Below are positions 50,246-59,170 of a DNA stretch of 64,000 nucleotides, one piece after another (the first letter of the stretch is position 1; every line of letters starts with the position of its first letter). Source of the DNA: Thermococcus sp. MAR1 (GTDB lineage: Archaea; Methanobacteriota_B; Thermococci; Thermococcales; Thermococcaceae); NCBI RefSeq assembly GCF_012027305.1, contig NZ_SNUF01000001.1:806001-870000 (forward strand), given 5' to 3'. A model generated the notes under the pieces. It worked only from the letters and a program-made list of their open reading frames with translations. It did no database searches and had not been told where the DNA came from. The translations under genes were made by a program, and so were the position numbers.

Positions 50246-51484
50246 ATGTTCGAGGCTAAGCTCGGTAGGAACTTCTGGCTCTACACCATAGGCAGGTGGA
50301 TATCCCAGGCCGGCTGGGTTATCCAGGATGTCGCCGTTCCGCTTTACGTGCTCGACCAGACCGGCAGCGGGACGATGATGAGCGTCTTCATAATGGCCGA
50401 GCTGATTCCGAGGCTTCTTGTAAACCCCATAGCCGGGGTGATAGGCGACCGTTACGACAGGAAGAAGCTCATGTATGGGTTGGACATAGCGAGGGGAGTT
50501 CTCCTCTTCGCGGTCATAGGGTTCAACCTGCTGGGGATATACCAGCTCCTTGTGGTTCAGATGGCGATGAGCGTTATGGGGGCGTTCTTCTCGGCTGGCA
50601 TAGTCGGGATGTTCCCAGACCTGGTGGAGAGAGAGCAGCTTGCGAGGGCGAACTCGATACTGCAGAGCGGCGGCCAAATACTCAGAATACTCGGCCCGAT
50701 CCTCGGCGGGTTAATCTACGCCATCGGGGGCATTAAGCTGGCCATCCTCATCAATGCGGTCAGTTTCTTCGGCTCGGGACTGTTTGAAATCCTGATAGAG
50801 TACCACAGGGAAACGCGGGAGCTGTCGAGCATCGGCGAAGTCTGGGACGACATGGTCGAGGGATTCCGCTTCATAAAAGCTTCACGGGCGGTTGTCCTGC
50901 TGATGAGCTACGCCGTAATACTCAACACACTCCTCAACCCGGTGTTTACTCTTCTCGTACCCTATATGACCCGCGTCGTTCTTGGATTTTCTGCGGTTCA
51001 GTTCGGGAGCGTTGGAACCGCTGCCACCCTGGGGGCGCTGATGGGAAATCTTCTCATAGCGGGGAAGCTCAGGGAGCGTTCCGAGAACCTGATCTTCAAA
51101 GCAATGTTCGGGCAACTGGGCCTTATGCTTCTGCTGGCGGCAGTCCCTTTCCTGGGTAGAGTCTCTTACCCCGCTCTCCTGATCCTTGTCTCGCTGATAG
51201 GGCTGTGCAATGTCTTCGTGAACGTTCCCCTGTTCACCAAGCTCTAGAAGGCAGTTCCGAGCGACGTCCGCGCACGGGTCTTTTCTGCATTTGAAACAGC
51301 TGTAATGGCTACAACCCCCCTTGGAATGGCCGTAGCCGGCCCCCTCCTTGACATGATTGGAATTGTCCCCCTGGTCGTTGCCACGGTAGTGCCGAGTATT
51401 CTGGTCTCCCTGTACTACCTTCGGTTTAAGGAACTCCTGCTGGGCATTGGCTTTGAAAAAGGGCCCAATGATGTGGTGGGATGA
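50246..51484 (+). pseudogene. MFS transporter gene interrupted by an amber codon
   Basis: The frame reads as a complete MFS permease of 412 residues except for TAG at 51245-51247. Before it: GRWISQAGWVIQDVAVPLYVL, the MFS loop GVIGDRYDRKKLMYG, and about nine membrane helices. After it the same frame continues KAVPSDVRARVFSAFETAVMA, GMAVAGPLLDMIGI and a last helix, to TGA at 51482. The stop context PLFTKL*KAVP suggests CAG (Gln) changed to TAG. The second part has no start of its own. Either an inactive gene or an error in the sequence. Confidence 0.8.
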
Positions 51485-51532
51485 CCTCTGGCAGGACTTG
51501 CCAGGTGATGAACGGGAGAAAATAAGAGGAGG

Positions 51533-52048
51533 CTACTTGACCCCCCTAAGCTTCCCCTCCCTCTTCTCTATCGTCCTCGCCATTATGAAAATCAGGTCGC
51601 TGAGCCTGTTGAGGTAGACGAGAGCGTTTTGGCCAAACCCGTAGTCAAGGACGAGCTTGGCAACTCTCCTCTCGGCCCTCCTCGCTATCGCCCTGCATAC
51701 ATCCAGCTTGGCGCTCGCTATCGTCGAGCCCGGGAGGACGAAGGCCCGGAGCTGGACTTCCTCTTCGTATCTATGGATGAGTCCCTCAAGCCACTCGACC
51801 TCCTCCTCACCGACCTTTTGGTACTTTCCCTTGCTGGCCAGCTCGGCCATGAGGTCGTAGAGCTGAACCTGGATTTTTTCGAGAATCTCGACCATCTCTT
51901 CGGGAACGTAGTGCTTTGCCTCTCCCAGAAAGCTGTCCAGCTCGTCTATAGTCCCGTTGGCTTCCATAATAGGCGAGTACTTCGCCACGCGGTCGCCGGT
52001 GAAGAGGCCTGTTAAACCCTTATCTCCCGTCTTAGTGGTGATGGACAT
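51533..52048 (-). CDS. Cob(I)alamin adenosyltransferase, PduO type
   Basis: 171 residues from ATG 52048 (MSITTKTGDKGLTGLF). TKTGDKGLTGLFTGDRV is the ATP-binding N-terminal loop of PduO, then GTIDELDSFLGEAK, VLPGSTIASAKLDVCRAIARRAERRV, and YLNRLSDLIFIMAR, all PduO signatures. Adds the adenosyl group to cobalamin, serving B12-dependent enzymes. Single-gene transcript with GGTGG before the ATG. Confidence 0.94.
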   Translation of the reverse strand: MSITTKTGDKGLTGLFTGDRVAKYSPIMEANGTIDELDSFLGEAKHYVPEEMVEILEKIQVQLYDLMAELASKGKYQKVGEEEVEWLEGLIHRYEEEVQLRAFVLPGSTIASAKLDVCRAIARRAERRVAKLVLDYGFGQNALVYLNRLSDLIFIMARTIEKREGKLRGVK

Positions 52049-52188
52049 TTTGACCACCTCTTTAATAGGTATCTCTACGCTTTTTAGCTTTTGTGGACAC
52101 TGATGAACACTTAGGGTGATAAACAGAATGAGTAAAAGGTAGAAAAACTTATTTATACATCAATGACCTTCTTTTTTGGGTGATTCCT

Positions 52189-55100
52189 ATGAAAAGATGG
52201 GGATTGATAATATCCCTGGTTTTAATTTTAAGCTTGATTCCAGCATGGGCTGTGAAGCCTGCATTTTCGAGCTCCCCCTCTGTACAGAGTTTCAAAATAT
52301 ATGCCTCAGAGGACACGTGGATAGATGAAGGCGGTTATGTGGACAGCAAGAACTATCGTCTCAGGGTAGGTACCTATAACGGGAAGGAAGAAAGGCCATA
52401 TCTAAAATTCAATTTGTCGAGTATTCCAAGAGATGCAGTTATTGTTAGAGCAACACTTCATTTGCATGCGTACTATCACCATGGCTCATTATCCCATAAC
52501 ATCACAGTCTATGGGGTTCTAAATGACTCATGGAGCGAAAATGAGTTAACATGGAACAATCAACCATTGGACGTTACTGGTCCACTAGCATGGAGCATTC
52601 TTGATCTTCCTAATGGGACAGTTGATTACAGCGTCTCTTGGGATGTAACTGAATTTGTCAAAGCTCAGCTTGAGGATGATGGAGTGGCTAGCTTTTACCT
52701 TCATTCAAATCTAAGCGACGTAAACACAAAGGATTACATCTATTTCAACTCCAGAGAAAGCTCCTATGATAACCATCCCTATCTTGAAATCGAATACTAT
52801 GCATTGTCCACAGTTTCAATCCAGGAAATCCAGAGCAACACCGTCGACGGTGACGCTTCTACCTATGACGGCCAGAAAGTTGCCACCGAGGGTGTTGTTA
52901 CTGCTGTGGCCCCCAAGGGGTTCTTCATTCAGAACGGTACAGGGCCATGGAGCGGTATCTACGTTTATCTAGGATCAACTCCAGATGTTAACCAGGGAGA
53001 CTACGTGAGGGTAATCGGTACTGTGGATGAGTACTACGGGATGACGGAGCTCAAGGTAGCTCCAGAGAATGTTACAGTCCTGGGAACCTCTGATGTGCCG
53101 GAGCCAGTCGTTCTCCAGACCGGCGATGTTGCCCAGGAGCAGTGGGAAAGTGTTCTGGTTAAGGTTGAAAACGTTGTTGTCACGAACCCCAACCTTGGAT
53201 ACGGCGAATGGGAGATTGACGATGGAAGTGGCCCTGTTAGGGTTGACGACCTCATGTATAGGTACACCCCACAAGCGGACCAGGCTCTCGATTACGTTGT
53301 GGGCGTTGTCTACTACTCCTACGGAAACTTCAAGATTGAGCCGAGGGGCGAAGGGGACATAGGTGTTCCACCCGAGATTCCGGTTGTCTCGATCCAGGAG
53401 ATACAGAGTAACACCACTAACGGGGATTCCTCAGCTTACAAGGATCAGATCGTAACTACTCGGGGTGTCGTAACGTTTGTTGACGGAAATGGATTTGCCA
53501 TTCAGAACGGTACAGGGCCATGGAGTGGAATATGGGTATACACCGGAAGCGTCCCAGACGTGGAGGTGGGGGACCTAGTTGAAGTGCGGGCGATGGTGAA
53601 TGAATACTACGGGTTTACAGAGCTCAACTATAAAAACACGGATGAAGACCTCAGGTATATTCAGGTGTTGGGAACATCAGATGTCCCTGGGCCGGTAGTT
53701 CTTTCAACGGGTGAAGTTGGACAGGAGCAGTGGGAAGGTGTCCTTGTCGAGGTCAGAAACGTAACCGTCGTTGATCCCGACCTCGGATACGGCGAGTGGC
53801 TTGTCGATGATGGGAGTGGGCCGATCAGGATAGACGACAGGTTCTATGACTACTCACCAGACAGGATGATGTACCGCTACATAAGGGGCATAGTTTGGTA
53901 TTCCTATGGCAACTACAAAATCGAGCCAAGATACGCAGATGATATCAAACCGTACGTTCCATCCCTGTTCGTGAGCTCGGTCGAATGGCCGTATGCTCTC
54001 TTCACGGACGTTCCAGCAAAGATTGTGGTAAAAGTTGTCAACAACGGGACTGAGGCGGACAACGCCACTGTGATCCTTTACGCCGGTGGAGTAAAGGTAG
54101 GAAGCAAATCCAGTCCCATTGGGGCTAAAGAAAGCGCGACCTACGAGTTTATTTACATGCCCACAAAGAGCGGGGAACTGCTACTGGGAGTCTCAGTTAT
54201 TGATGGAACGGGACACACAACCGATATAGTTCGCAAGTTGTATCTCGTAATTCCAAACCCCTATCAACTCTCGTATGGTCTCACCCCCTACTACGAGAGA
54301 CTTTATAACAAGGAAAGGGACACCCTGACACCGCTGTATGAGAACTTTACATGGCTGGTCAAAGAACTTCAGGGCTGTGGAGTTGACCTTGGTGACCTTG
54401 AGCCAAGGATACAGTGGATAAACGAGACTATGGGAGAGGTACAGAGGGAGTACTCGATCTACAACACCCTCAAGGGACTCCTCATCCAGCAGAATCCCTA
54501 CAGAAGTGCATACTACTACCCCGTCATGATGCACATAAGAAAGGCCGCAATGATGAATAGGGATATAATGAGAGAACTTGAGTTCGTGCTTCCTATCCTG
54601 CAGAGCACCTACGAACAGGTGGAGCCAATCTGTCACCCACCAGCGCCAGCCAACGAGACTATGCCTGGGAATGAGACCGGTGGAGCTCCCACAAATCAGA
54701 CGAACGTTACACCTTCCCCCAACGTGACGATACAGGTAACAAAGGTTCTCATTGATGCCACCCATGGACAGTACTACGTGAAAAAAGTTGGTGTCAGCTA
54801 CCTTATGAACGAGATCGAGACGGAGCTGGGATGGGAAGTTGAGCTCAACCAGCTTCCGCTGACCTACGACCACCTCAAGGACTATGACGTGCTGATACTT
54901 CTCAATCCCAAGGACGACCTTACTGAGGCTGAAATTTCAGCCATCCAGCAGTTCGTTGAAAACGGCGGGGGCCTCTTCATCGCGGGTGAGTGGTACAAGT
55001 ATCTCAACATTGAGAGCCTAAACGCCCTCGTTGAAAAGTACGGCATAGAGTTCAACGCCGACGAGCTCATGGACGATGACCACAACAGTGGAAAGCCGTG

Positions 55101-55440
55101 GTATCCTTTCGTCGGAATCTACAACAAGAACCACCCGGTCATGAAGTTCGTGCCCGACGACTGGACGATGTACTACAACGGTGACACTCTCAAGATAAGC
55201 GGAAACGCCGTCTGGCTAATCAAAGGCTACGACACGAGCTACTCGGTAGATGCAGATGGAAACGTGGTCTACGCAAAGGGAACCAATCCAATAATAGCCG
55301 CCGCTGTGGACCTCGGCACCGGTAGGATAGTCGCCTACGGCTCAAGCAAAGCCCTCAGCGACAGTTACTACCAGAAATACATCAAGAGCACCTGGCCCTT
55401 CATCAAAGGTGCCCTCCTCTGGCTTGCCCACCAGGAGTGA
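52189..55440 (+). CDS. Large mosaic surface protein: DNRLRE-like, two OB-type repeats, CARDB-like, GATase1-like domain
   Basis: 1,083 residues from ATG 52189 (GTG 52180 in frame; GGGTGAT upstream). Signal sequence (WGLIISLVLILSLIPAW). Residues about 30-205 resemble a DNRLRE carbohydrate-type beta domain (EDTWIDEGGYVDSKNYRLRVG). Two tandem repeats of about 190 residues follow, each opening VSIQEIQSNT and holding FIQNGTGPWSGI, GYGEWEIDDGSGP and YSYGNFKIEPR. Next are a CARDB-like domain, a helical part, a Pro/Asn/Thr linker, and a GATase1-like C-terminus (KDYDVLILLNPKDDLTEAEI). TATA element TTATTTATA at 52149-52157. Function unknown; extracellular binding likely. Confidence 0.85.
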   Translation: MKRWGLIISLVLILSLIPAWAVKPAFSSSPSVQSFKIYASEDTWIDEGGYVDSKNYRLRVGTYNGKEERPYLKFNLSSIPRDAVIVRATLHLHAYYHHGSLSHNITVYGVLNDSWSENELTWNNQPLDVTGPLAWSILDLPNGTVDYSVSWDVTEFVKAQLEDDGVASFYLHSNLSDVNTKDYIYFNSRESSYDNHPYLEIEYYALSTVSIQEIQSNTVDGDASTYDGQKVATEGVVTAVAPKGFFIQNGTGPWSGIYVYLGSTPDVNQGDYVRVIGTVDEYYGMTELKVAPENVTVLGTSDVPEPVVLQTGDVAQEQWESVLVKVENVVVTNPNLGYGEWEIDDGSGPVRVDDLMYRYTPQADQALDYVVGVVYYSYGNFKIEPRGEGDIGVPPEIPVVSIQEIQSNTTNGDSSAYKDQIVTTRGVVTFVDGNGFAIQNGTGPWSGIWVYTGSVPDVEVGDLVEVRAMVNEYYGFTELNYKNTDEDLRYIQVLGTSDVPGPVVLSTGEVGQEQWEGVLVEVRNVTVVDPDLGYGEWLVDDGSGPIRIDDRFYDYSPDRMMYRYIRGIVWYSYGNYKIEPRYADDIKPYVPSLFVSSVEWPYALFTDVPAKIVVKVVNNGTEADNATVILYAGGVKVGSKSSPIGAKESATYEFIYMPTKSGELLLGVSVIDGTGHTTDIVRKLYLVIPNPYQLSYGLTPYYERLYNKERDTLTPLYENFTWLVKELQGCGVDLGDLEPRIQWINETMGEVQREYSIYNTLKGLLIQQNPYRSAYYYPVMMHIRKAAMMNRDIMRELEFVLPILQSTYEQVEPICHPPAPANETMPGNETGGAPTNQTNVTPSPNVTIQVTKVLIDATHGQYYVKKVGVSYLMNEIETELGWEVELNQLPLTYDHLKDYDVLILLNPKDDLTEAEISAIQQFVENGGGLFIAGEWYKYLNIESLNALVEKYGIEFNADELMDDDHNSGKPWYPFVGIYNKNHPVMKFVPDDWTMYYNGDTLKISGNAVWLIKGYDTSYSVDADGNVVYAKGTNPIIAAAVDLGTGRIVAYGSSKALSDSYYQKYIKSTWPFIKGALLWLAHQE

Positions 55441-55473
55441 CCTTTTCTTTTCTACCTCTTTTGCTTGGCCGGC

Positions 55474-56301
55474 TCATATCTCCTTTGGAGGGATCAAAAC
55501 TCCGAACTCCGTTATGATGCCCCTAACGTACCGCCAGGGGGTAACGTCGAAGAGCAGGTTTCTCACGCGGTAGCCCTGTCTCGCGTAGGGCCTCTCGACT
55601 ATCTCTATCTCTTCCGAGGTCAGCGCGGGGTGGAGCTTGAAGCTCTCCGCGGCGACGTAGAAAGGAACACCGTTGTCGTGGCAGGCCAAGGAGAGGAGAT
55701 AGGTTCCGGCCTTGTTGACCACCGCCCCGTCGCGGGTAACGTTGTCGGCACCGACCAGGGCGAGGGTGGCCTTTTTTGCGAAAAGACCGAGCTGGGCATC
55801 GGTTATCACCTCAAACGAAATTCCAAGGGAATCCAGCTCCCTCGCTAGGGCTATCCCCTCGTAGTCGGGCGCGCTCTCGGTTAGTATCACCCTGAAGTGC
55901 TTGCCCTTCCTCTTCGCGGCCTTGAATATCTCAAGAACGGCCGAGGAGAATGAGTGCGTGATTACAACCTCGTTCTCGTCTATCAGCTCGCTCCCGATGT
56001 TGCCTATCTCGCGCTTTGCCTCTTCACCAAGGCGGATGAACTCCTCAGCCTTTGCCCTCACCAAGTCGGGATTGCCCGTTATGGGCATGAAGCGCGAGAG
56101 GTTGTAAAGCGACGCCATCGTCCTGTTGACGGCTGGGATTTCCTCTTTCATTTCCTTCAGGGCACTCTCAAGCTCTTCCCCTTCGAGGAGTTCGGAGAGG
56201 AGCATGTATGCCTCAGCGCCCCTCTTAGCGAGCCAGCCCGCGCCCCTGATTCTCTCGGCCCTCATCTCTTCAATGATTGAACGAACCTCGGCAGGAAGCA
56301 T
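55474..56301 (-). CDS. eIF2B-like protein (aIF2B-II family)
   Basis: 275 residues from ATG 56301, GGTG before it. Helical N-terminus (LPAEVRSIIEEMRAERIRGAGWLAKRGAEA) and the eIF2B/MtnA-like Rossmann C-terminus: VITHSFSSAVLEIFKAAKRKG, VILTESAPDYEGIALARELDSLG, GADNVTRDGAVVNKAGTYLLS, VPFYVAAESFK. At 275 residues it is shorter than the ribose-1,5-bisphosphate isomerase of the AMP pathway (about 322), so it is more like the small aIF2B paralogue. Substrate unknown; sugar-phosphate isomerase activity cannot be excluded. Confidence 0.85.
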   Translation of the reverse strand: MLPAEVRSIIEEMRAERIRGAGWLAKRGAEAYMLLSELLEGEELESALKEMKEEIPAVNRTMASLYNLSRFMPITGNPDLVRAKAEEFIRLGEEAKREIGNIGSELIDENEVVITHSFSSAVLEIFKAAKRKGKHFRVILTESAPDYEGIALARELDSLGISFEVITDAQLGLFAKKATLALVGADNVTRDGAVVNKAGTYLLSLACHDNGVPFYVAAESFKLHPALTSEEIEIVERPYARQGYRVRNLLFDVTPWRYVRGIITEFGVLIPPKEI

Positions 56302-56366
56302 GGGCAACACCTTGCGTTATTGGCCCGGAACGCGGTTAATTCGCCTTTTCCCTTATCAGCATTTCG

Positions 56367-57125
56367 CTACCAGCCCTCCTCGAAGCGAATCCCTCTGGAT
56401 TCCATGAAAGCCTTCGCGCGCTCTATCTCCTCCTCGCTCTCGCCGAAGACTATGATGCCGATGTACCTGCCGAAGCCCTTCGGAGATGAGTGTATCCTCA
56501 CGCGGAACTTCTTGAGAGCCTTGATGAGAATCGGCGCGAGCTTGCTCTCGTCGGTTATCTCAGCCAAAAGCTTTCTCTGGATGAACCTCCTCTCGCCGAG
56601 CCTTGGCATGACTTCCTCCTCAAGCATGGCCTTCATCTCGCGCGGCATCCCCGGAAGGACGAATATCTTGACTCCTTCATGCTCGATGTATGCCCCTGGC
56701 GCGGCTCCCTCGGTGTTCTCCAGAGGCTCCGCACCCTCTGGCAGGTAGGCCATCTTCTTCCTTCCCTCGTTGAGTTCGGGGTCGTCTATGAGGCCCTTCT
56801 CGTAGAGTTCGCGGTAGAACTTCCTGATTCTCTCAAGACACTCCTCGCAGAGGACAAGTTTCCGTTCTAGGGCCTCTGCAACCGCCATCATCGTAACGTC
56901 GTCGTGGGTTGGACCTAATCCACCAGAAATCACCAGAACCTCTGGTTTTCTACCCAAGATTTCCCTCACGACGGCCTTTATCTCCCCGACATCATCGCCA
57001 ACCGTAGTCTTCCGCCTCACCCAGTAGCCCCTCTCTGTGAGCTTCTGGGCAATAAAGGCGGAGTTGCTGTCCACGGTGTTTCCCGTGAGAAGCTCATCGC
57101 CTATCGTGAGTATCTCGGCGAACAT
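56367..57125 (-). CDS. CinA-like molybdopterin-binding-domain protein
   Basis: 252 residues from ATG 57125 (MFAEILTIGDELL). AEILTIGDELLTGNTVDSNSAFI, TTVGDDVGEIKAVV, VISGGLGPTHDDVT and FVLPGMPREMKAMLEEEV are the MoCF/CinA N-terminal (COG1058) motifs. No CinA C-terminal amidohydrolase domain follows. COG1058 proteins hydrolyse pyrophosphate bonds such as ADP-ribose; exact substrate here unknown. Confidence 0.88.
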   Translation of the reverse strand: MFAEILTIGDELLTGNTVDSNSAFIAQKLTERGYWVRRKTTVGDDVGEIKAVVREILGRKPEVLVISGGLGPTHDDVTMMAVAEALERKLVLCEECLERIRKFYRELYEKGLIDDPELNEGRKKMAYLPEGAEPLENTEGAAPGAYIEHEGVKIFVLPGMPREMKAMLEEEVMPRLGERRFIQRKLLAEITDESKLAPILIKALKKFRVRIHSSPKGFGRYIGIIVFGESEEEIERAKAFMESRGIRFEEGW

Positions 57126-57217
57126 CTCAACCACCTGTAGACTATCGGGCAGACCGGCTTATAACCCCAGCGGAAGTCATTTGCAGGAAAATGTAAAAAT
57201 CGCCGACTTGGGGGGCA

Positions 57218-57238
57218 GTTTTCACCGCGGGTGAAAAC
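57218..57238 (+). promoter_or_regulatory. TGM-like 21-base palindrome upstream of gap
   Basis: GTTTTCACC (57218-57226), GCG, GGTGAAAAC (57230-57238): perfect 9-base arms. Its core TTTCAC-N5-GTGAAA has the spacing of the Thermococcales glycolytic motif TATCAC-N5-GTGATA bound by Tgr. It lies just upstream of the TATA region (GCTTAAGTATTTTA, about 57242-57253), the position at which Tgr activates gluconeogenic genes. Two substitutions per half-site leave the regulator open. Confidence 0.6.
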
Positions 57239-57281
57239 AAGGCTTAAGTATTTTATCGCGATAAAATTCTCCGGTGGTAGC

Positions 57282-58286
57282 ATGAAGGTGAAGGTTGGAG
57301 TTAACGGTTACGGAACGATAGGAAAGCGCGTCGCCTACGCGGTCACGAAGCAGGACGATATGAAGCTCATGGGCGTTACCAAGACGAAGCCGGACTTTGA
57401 AGCTTACCGCGCGATGGAGCTTGGAATTCCCGTCTATGCCGCGAGCGAGGAGTTCCTGCCAAGGTTCGCGAAGGCGGGCTTTGAGGTGGCAGGAACCCTG
57501 AAGGACCTCCTTGAGGAGGTTGACGTCATTGTAGATGCCACCCCCGGGGGAATGGGAGCCAAAAACAAGGAGCTCTACGAGAAGGCAGGAGTTAAGGCGA
57601 TTTTCCAGGGTGGCGAGAAGGCTAGCGTCGCGGAGGTTTCCTTCGTGGCTCAGGCCAACTACGAGAAAGCATTGGGGAAGGACTACGTCCGCGTTGTCTC
57701 GTGCAACACCACGGGCCTTACCAGAACCCTCTCGGCCATTCAGGAGTACATCGACTACGTTTACGCCGTGATGATTCGCCGTGCAGCAGACCCAAACGAC
57801 TCCAAGCGCGGTCCAGTGAATGCAATAACGCCGAGCGTAACGGTTCCTTCGCACCACGGCCCGGACGTCCAGACGGTGATTCCGATTAACATCGAGACGT
57901 CTGCCTTTGTTGTCCCGACAACTCTCATGCACGTTCACAGCATAATGGTCGAGCTGAAGAAGCCTGTCGAGGCCGGGGACATCGTCGATATCTTCGAGAA
58001 CACCACACGCGTTCTCCTCTTCGAGAAGGAGAAGGGGTTTGAGAGCACGGCACAGCTTATAGAGTTCGCCCGCGACCTGCACCGCGAGTGGAACAACCTC
58101 TACGAGATTGCCGTCTGGAAGGAGAGCATAAACGTTCGCGGAAACAGGCTGTTCTACATTCAGGCCGTTCACCAGGAGAGCGACGTCGTTCCGGAGAACA
58201 TAGACGCGATAAGGGCCATGTTCGAGCTGGCAGACAAGCGGGAGAGCATAAAGAAGACGAACGAGAGCCTGGGGATCTTGAAGTGA
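57282..58286 (+). CDS. gap: Phosphorylating glyceraldehyde-3-phosphate dehydrogenase, archaeal type
   Basis: 334 residues from ATG 57282, GGTGG before it. NAD(P)-binding [19 protein letters not shown], catalytic [10 protein letters not shown] with Cys141, [18 protein letters not shown] with the catalytic His, and the C-terminal [23 protein letters not shown] are archaeal GAPDH features. In Thermococcales this enzyme works in gluconeogenesis, while GAPOR and GAPN run glycolysis. The upstream palindrome fits that role. Confidence 0.97.
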   Translation: MKVKVGVNGYGTIGKRVAYAVTKQDDMKLMGVTKTKPDFEAYRAMELGIPVYAASEEFLPRFAKAGFEVAGTLKDLLEEVDVIVDATPGGMGAKNKELYEKAGVKAIFQGGEKASVAEVSFVAQANYEKALGKDYVRVVSCNTTGLTRTLSAIQEYIDYVYAVMIRRAADPNDSKRGPVNAITPSVTVPSHHGPDVQTVIPINIETSAFVVPTTLMHVHSIMVELKKPVEAGDIVDIFENTTRVLLFEKEKGFESTAQLIEFARDLHREWNNLYEIAVWKESINVRGNRLFYIQAVHQESDVVPENIDAIRAMFELADKRESIKKTNESLGILK

Positions 58287-58577
58287 TTACAGCCCCAATT
58301 TTTTCTTGATTTCCTCAGGGGTTAGCCTCTTAACCACCAGATCCTTCTCCCTGCTCGTCTCACCCCTGACGAGCTCAACCTCCACACCGAGAACCTTCGA
58401 GAGGAACTTGACGAGTTCTTTGTTGGCTTTTCCACCTACGGGCGGGGCCTTGATTTTGACCTTTAAGCGACCGCGCCACTCATCAACGCCTTCAATCTCG
58501 TTCCTCTTCGCCTTTGGCTGGACATAGACTAGGAGAAGCGTCCCATCCTTGGTCTCCTTCAGGAGCTTCGCGCTCAT
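58287..58577 (-). CDS. DUF167/YggU-family protein
   Basis: 96 residues from ATG 58577, GGAGGG upstream; the start follows the stop of the DUF402 gene by two bases. VYVQPKAKRNEIEG and the conserved LKVKIKAPPVGGKANKELVKFLSKVLGVE identify UPF0235. Small alpha/beta fold, function unknown, widespread in archaea and bacteria. Co-transcribed with the DUF402 gene. Confidence 0.9.
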   Translation of the reverse strand: MSAKLLKETKDGTLLLVYVQPKAKRNEIEGVDEWRGRLKVKIKAPPVGGKANKELVKFLSKVLGVEVELVRGETSREKDLVVKRLTPEEIKKKLGL

Positions 58578-58579
58578 TA

Positions 58580-59095
58580 TCAATCCCTCCAGTTGTATCT
58601 CCACACGATATCTGGCGGGAACTCATTCCGTTTAATCTTTTCGAGGATTTCCCTCGCAACGCGGTAGGCGAAGTCAAAGGTCTCCCCCTCAATCACTCCG
58701 TAGTTAAGTGCCATCTCAAGCTCGTCTTCATCGAGGAGGAAGGCCTCACCGCTCGGAAAGACGAAGATATCCAAAAACAGGTCCAGCATCTCAAGGGTGT
58801 TTTCTTCGCGCCTTGTATAAGCTAGAACGTCGATGTAGAGGCCTTTGAAGTTTCCCTTCTCGTCGTAGACCTTCAGGATGTCGTAGTTCTCTCCGACAAA
58901 GGCAAAATAGAGCATATTATAACCGTTCTTGATTACCTCGACGCCGTTCACTCTCAGCGGGGCAAGCATGCCCTCAAAGCGGGATTTGGCAACTATGACA
59001 TCTCCCAAATCAGCGACTACCTCATCATCACGCTCAAGAATCCTGTTCGGAAGGCGGCGGTAGATGAGGTGGATTTTAGATATCAGATTATTCAT
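58580..59095 (-). CDS. DUF402 domain protein
   Basis: 171 residues if started at ATG 59095. No Shine-Dalgarno is visible, and TATA element ATTTATAAC lies about 30 bases upstream, so the mRNA may have almost no leader. VEVIKNGYNMLYFAFVGENYDILKVYDEKGNFKGLYIDVLAYT, LFLDIFVFPSGEAFLLDEDELEMAL and the C-terminal RVAREILEKIKR are DUF402 motifs with the conserved Asp/Glu metal or phosphate site. DUF402 proteins include nucleoside-triphosphate phosphatases and RNase-E/G-linked proteins. Function here unknown. Confidence 0.82.
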   Translation of the reverse strand: MNNLISKIHLIYRRLPNRILERDDEVVADLGDVIVAKSRFEGMLAPLRVNGVEVIKNGYNMLYFAFVGENYDILKVYDEKGNFKGLYIDVLAYTRREENTLEMLDLFLDIFVFPSGEAFLLDEDELEMALNYGVIEGETFDFAYRVAREILEKIKRNEFPPDIVWRYNWRD

Positions 59096-59170
59096 GAATT
59101 TAGACACTGAGTGAAATGTTATAAATGTGCCGAAATCTTTAAATTGATACTTGAGTCAAAAAACTAAATA

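Noticed and set aside
51245-51247. TAG in the MFS gene as pyrrolysine or other recoding
   Set aside because: Thermococcales are not known to encode pyrrolysine, the site is in a non-catalytic loop, and CAG-to-TAG is a simple explanation.
52109-52140. CTGATGA before the large surface protein as a possible C box
   Set aside because: No D' (CTGA), C' or D box follows at the proper spacing on either strand.
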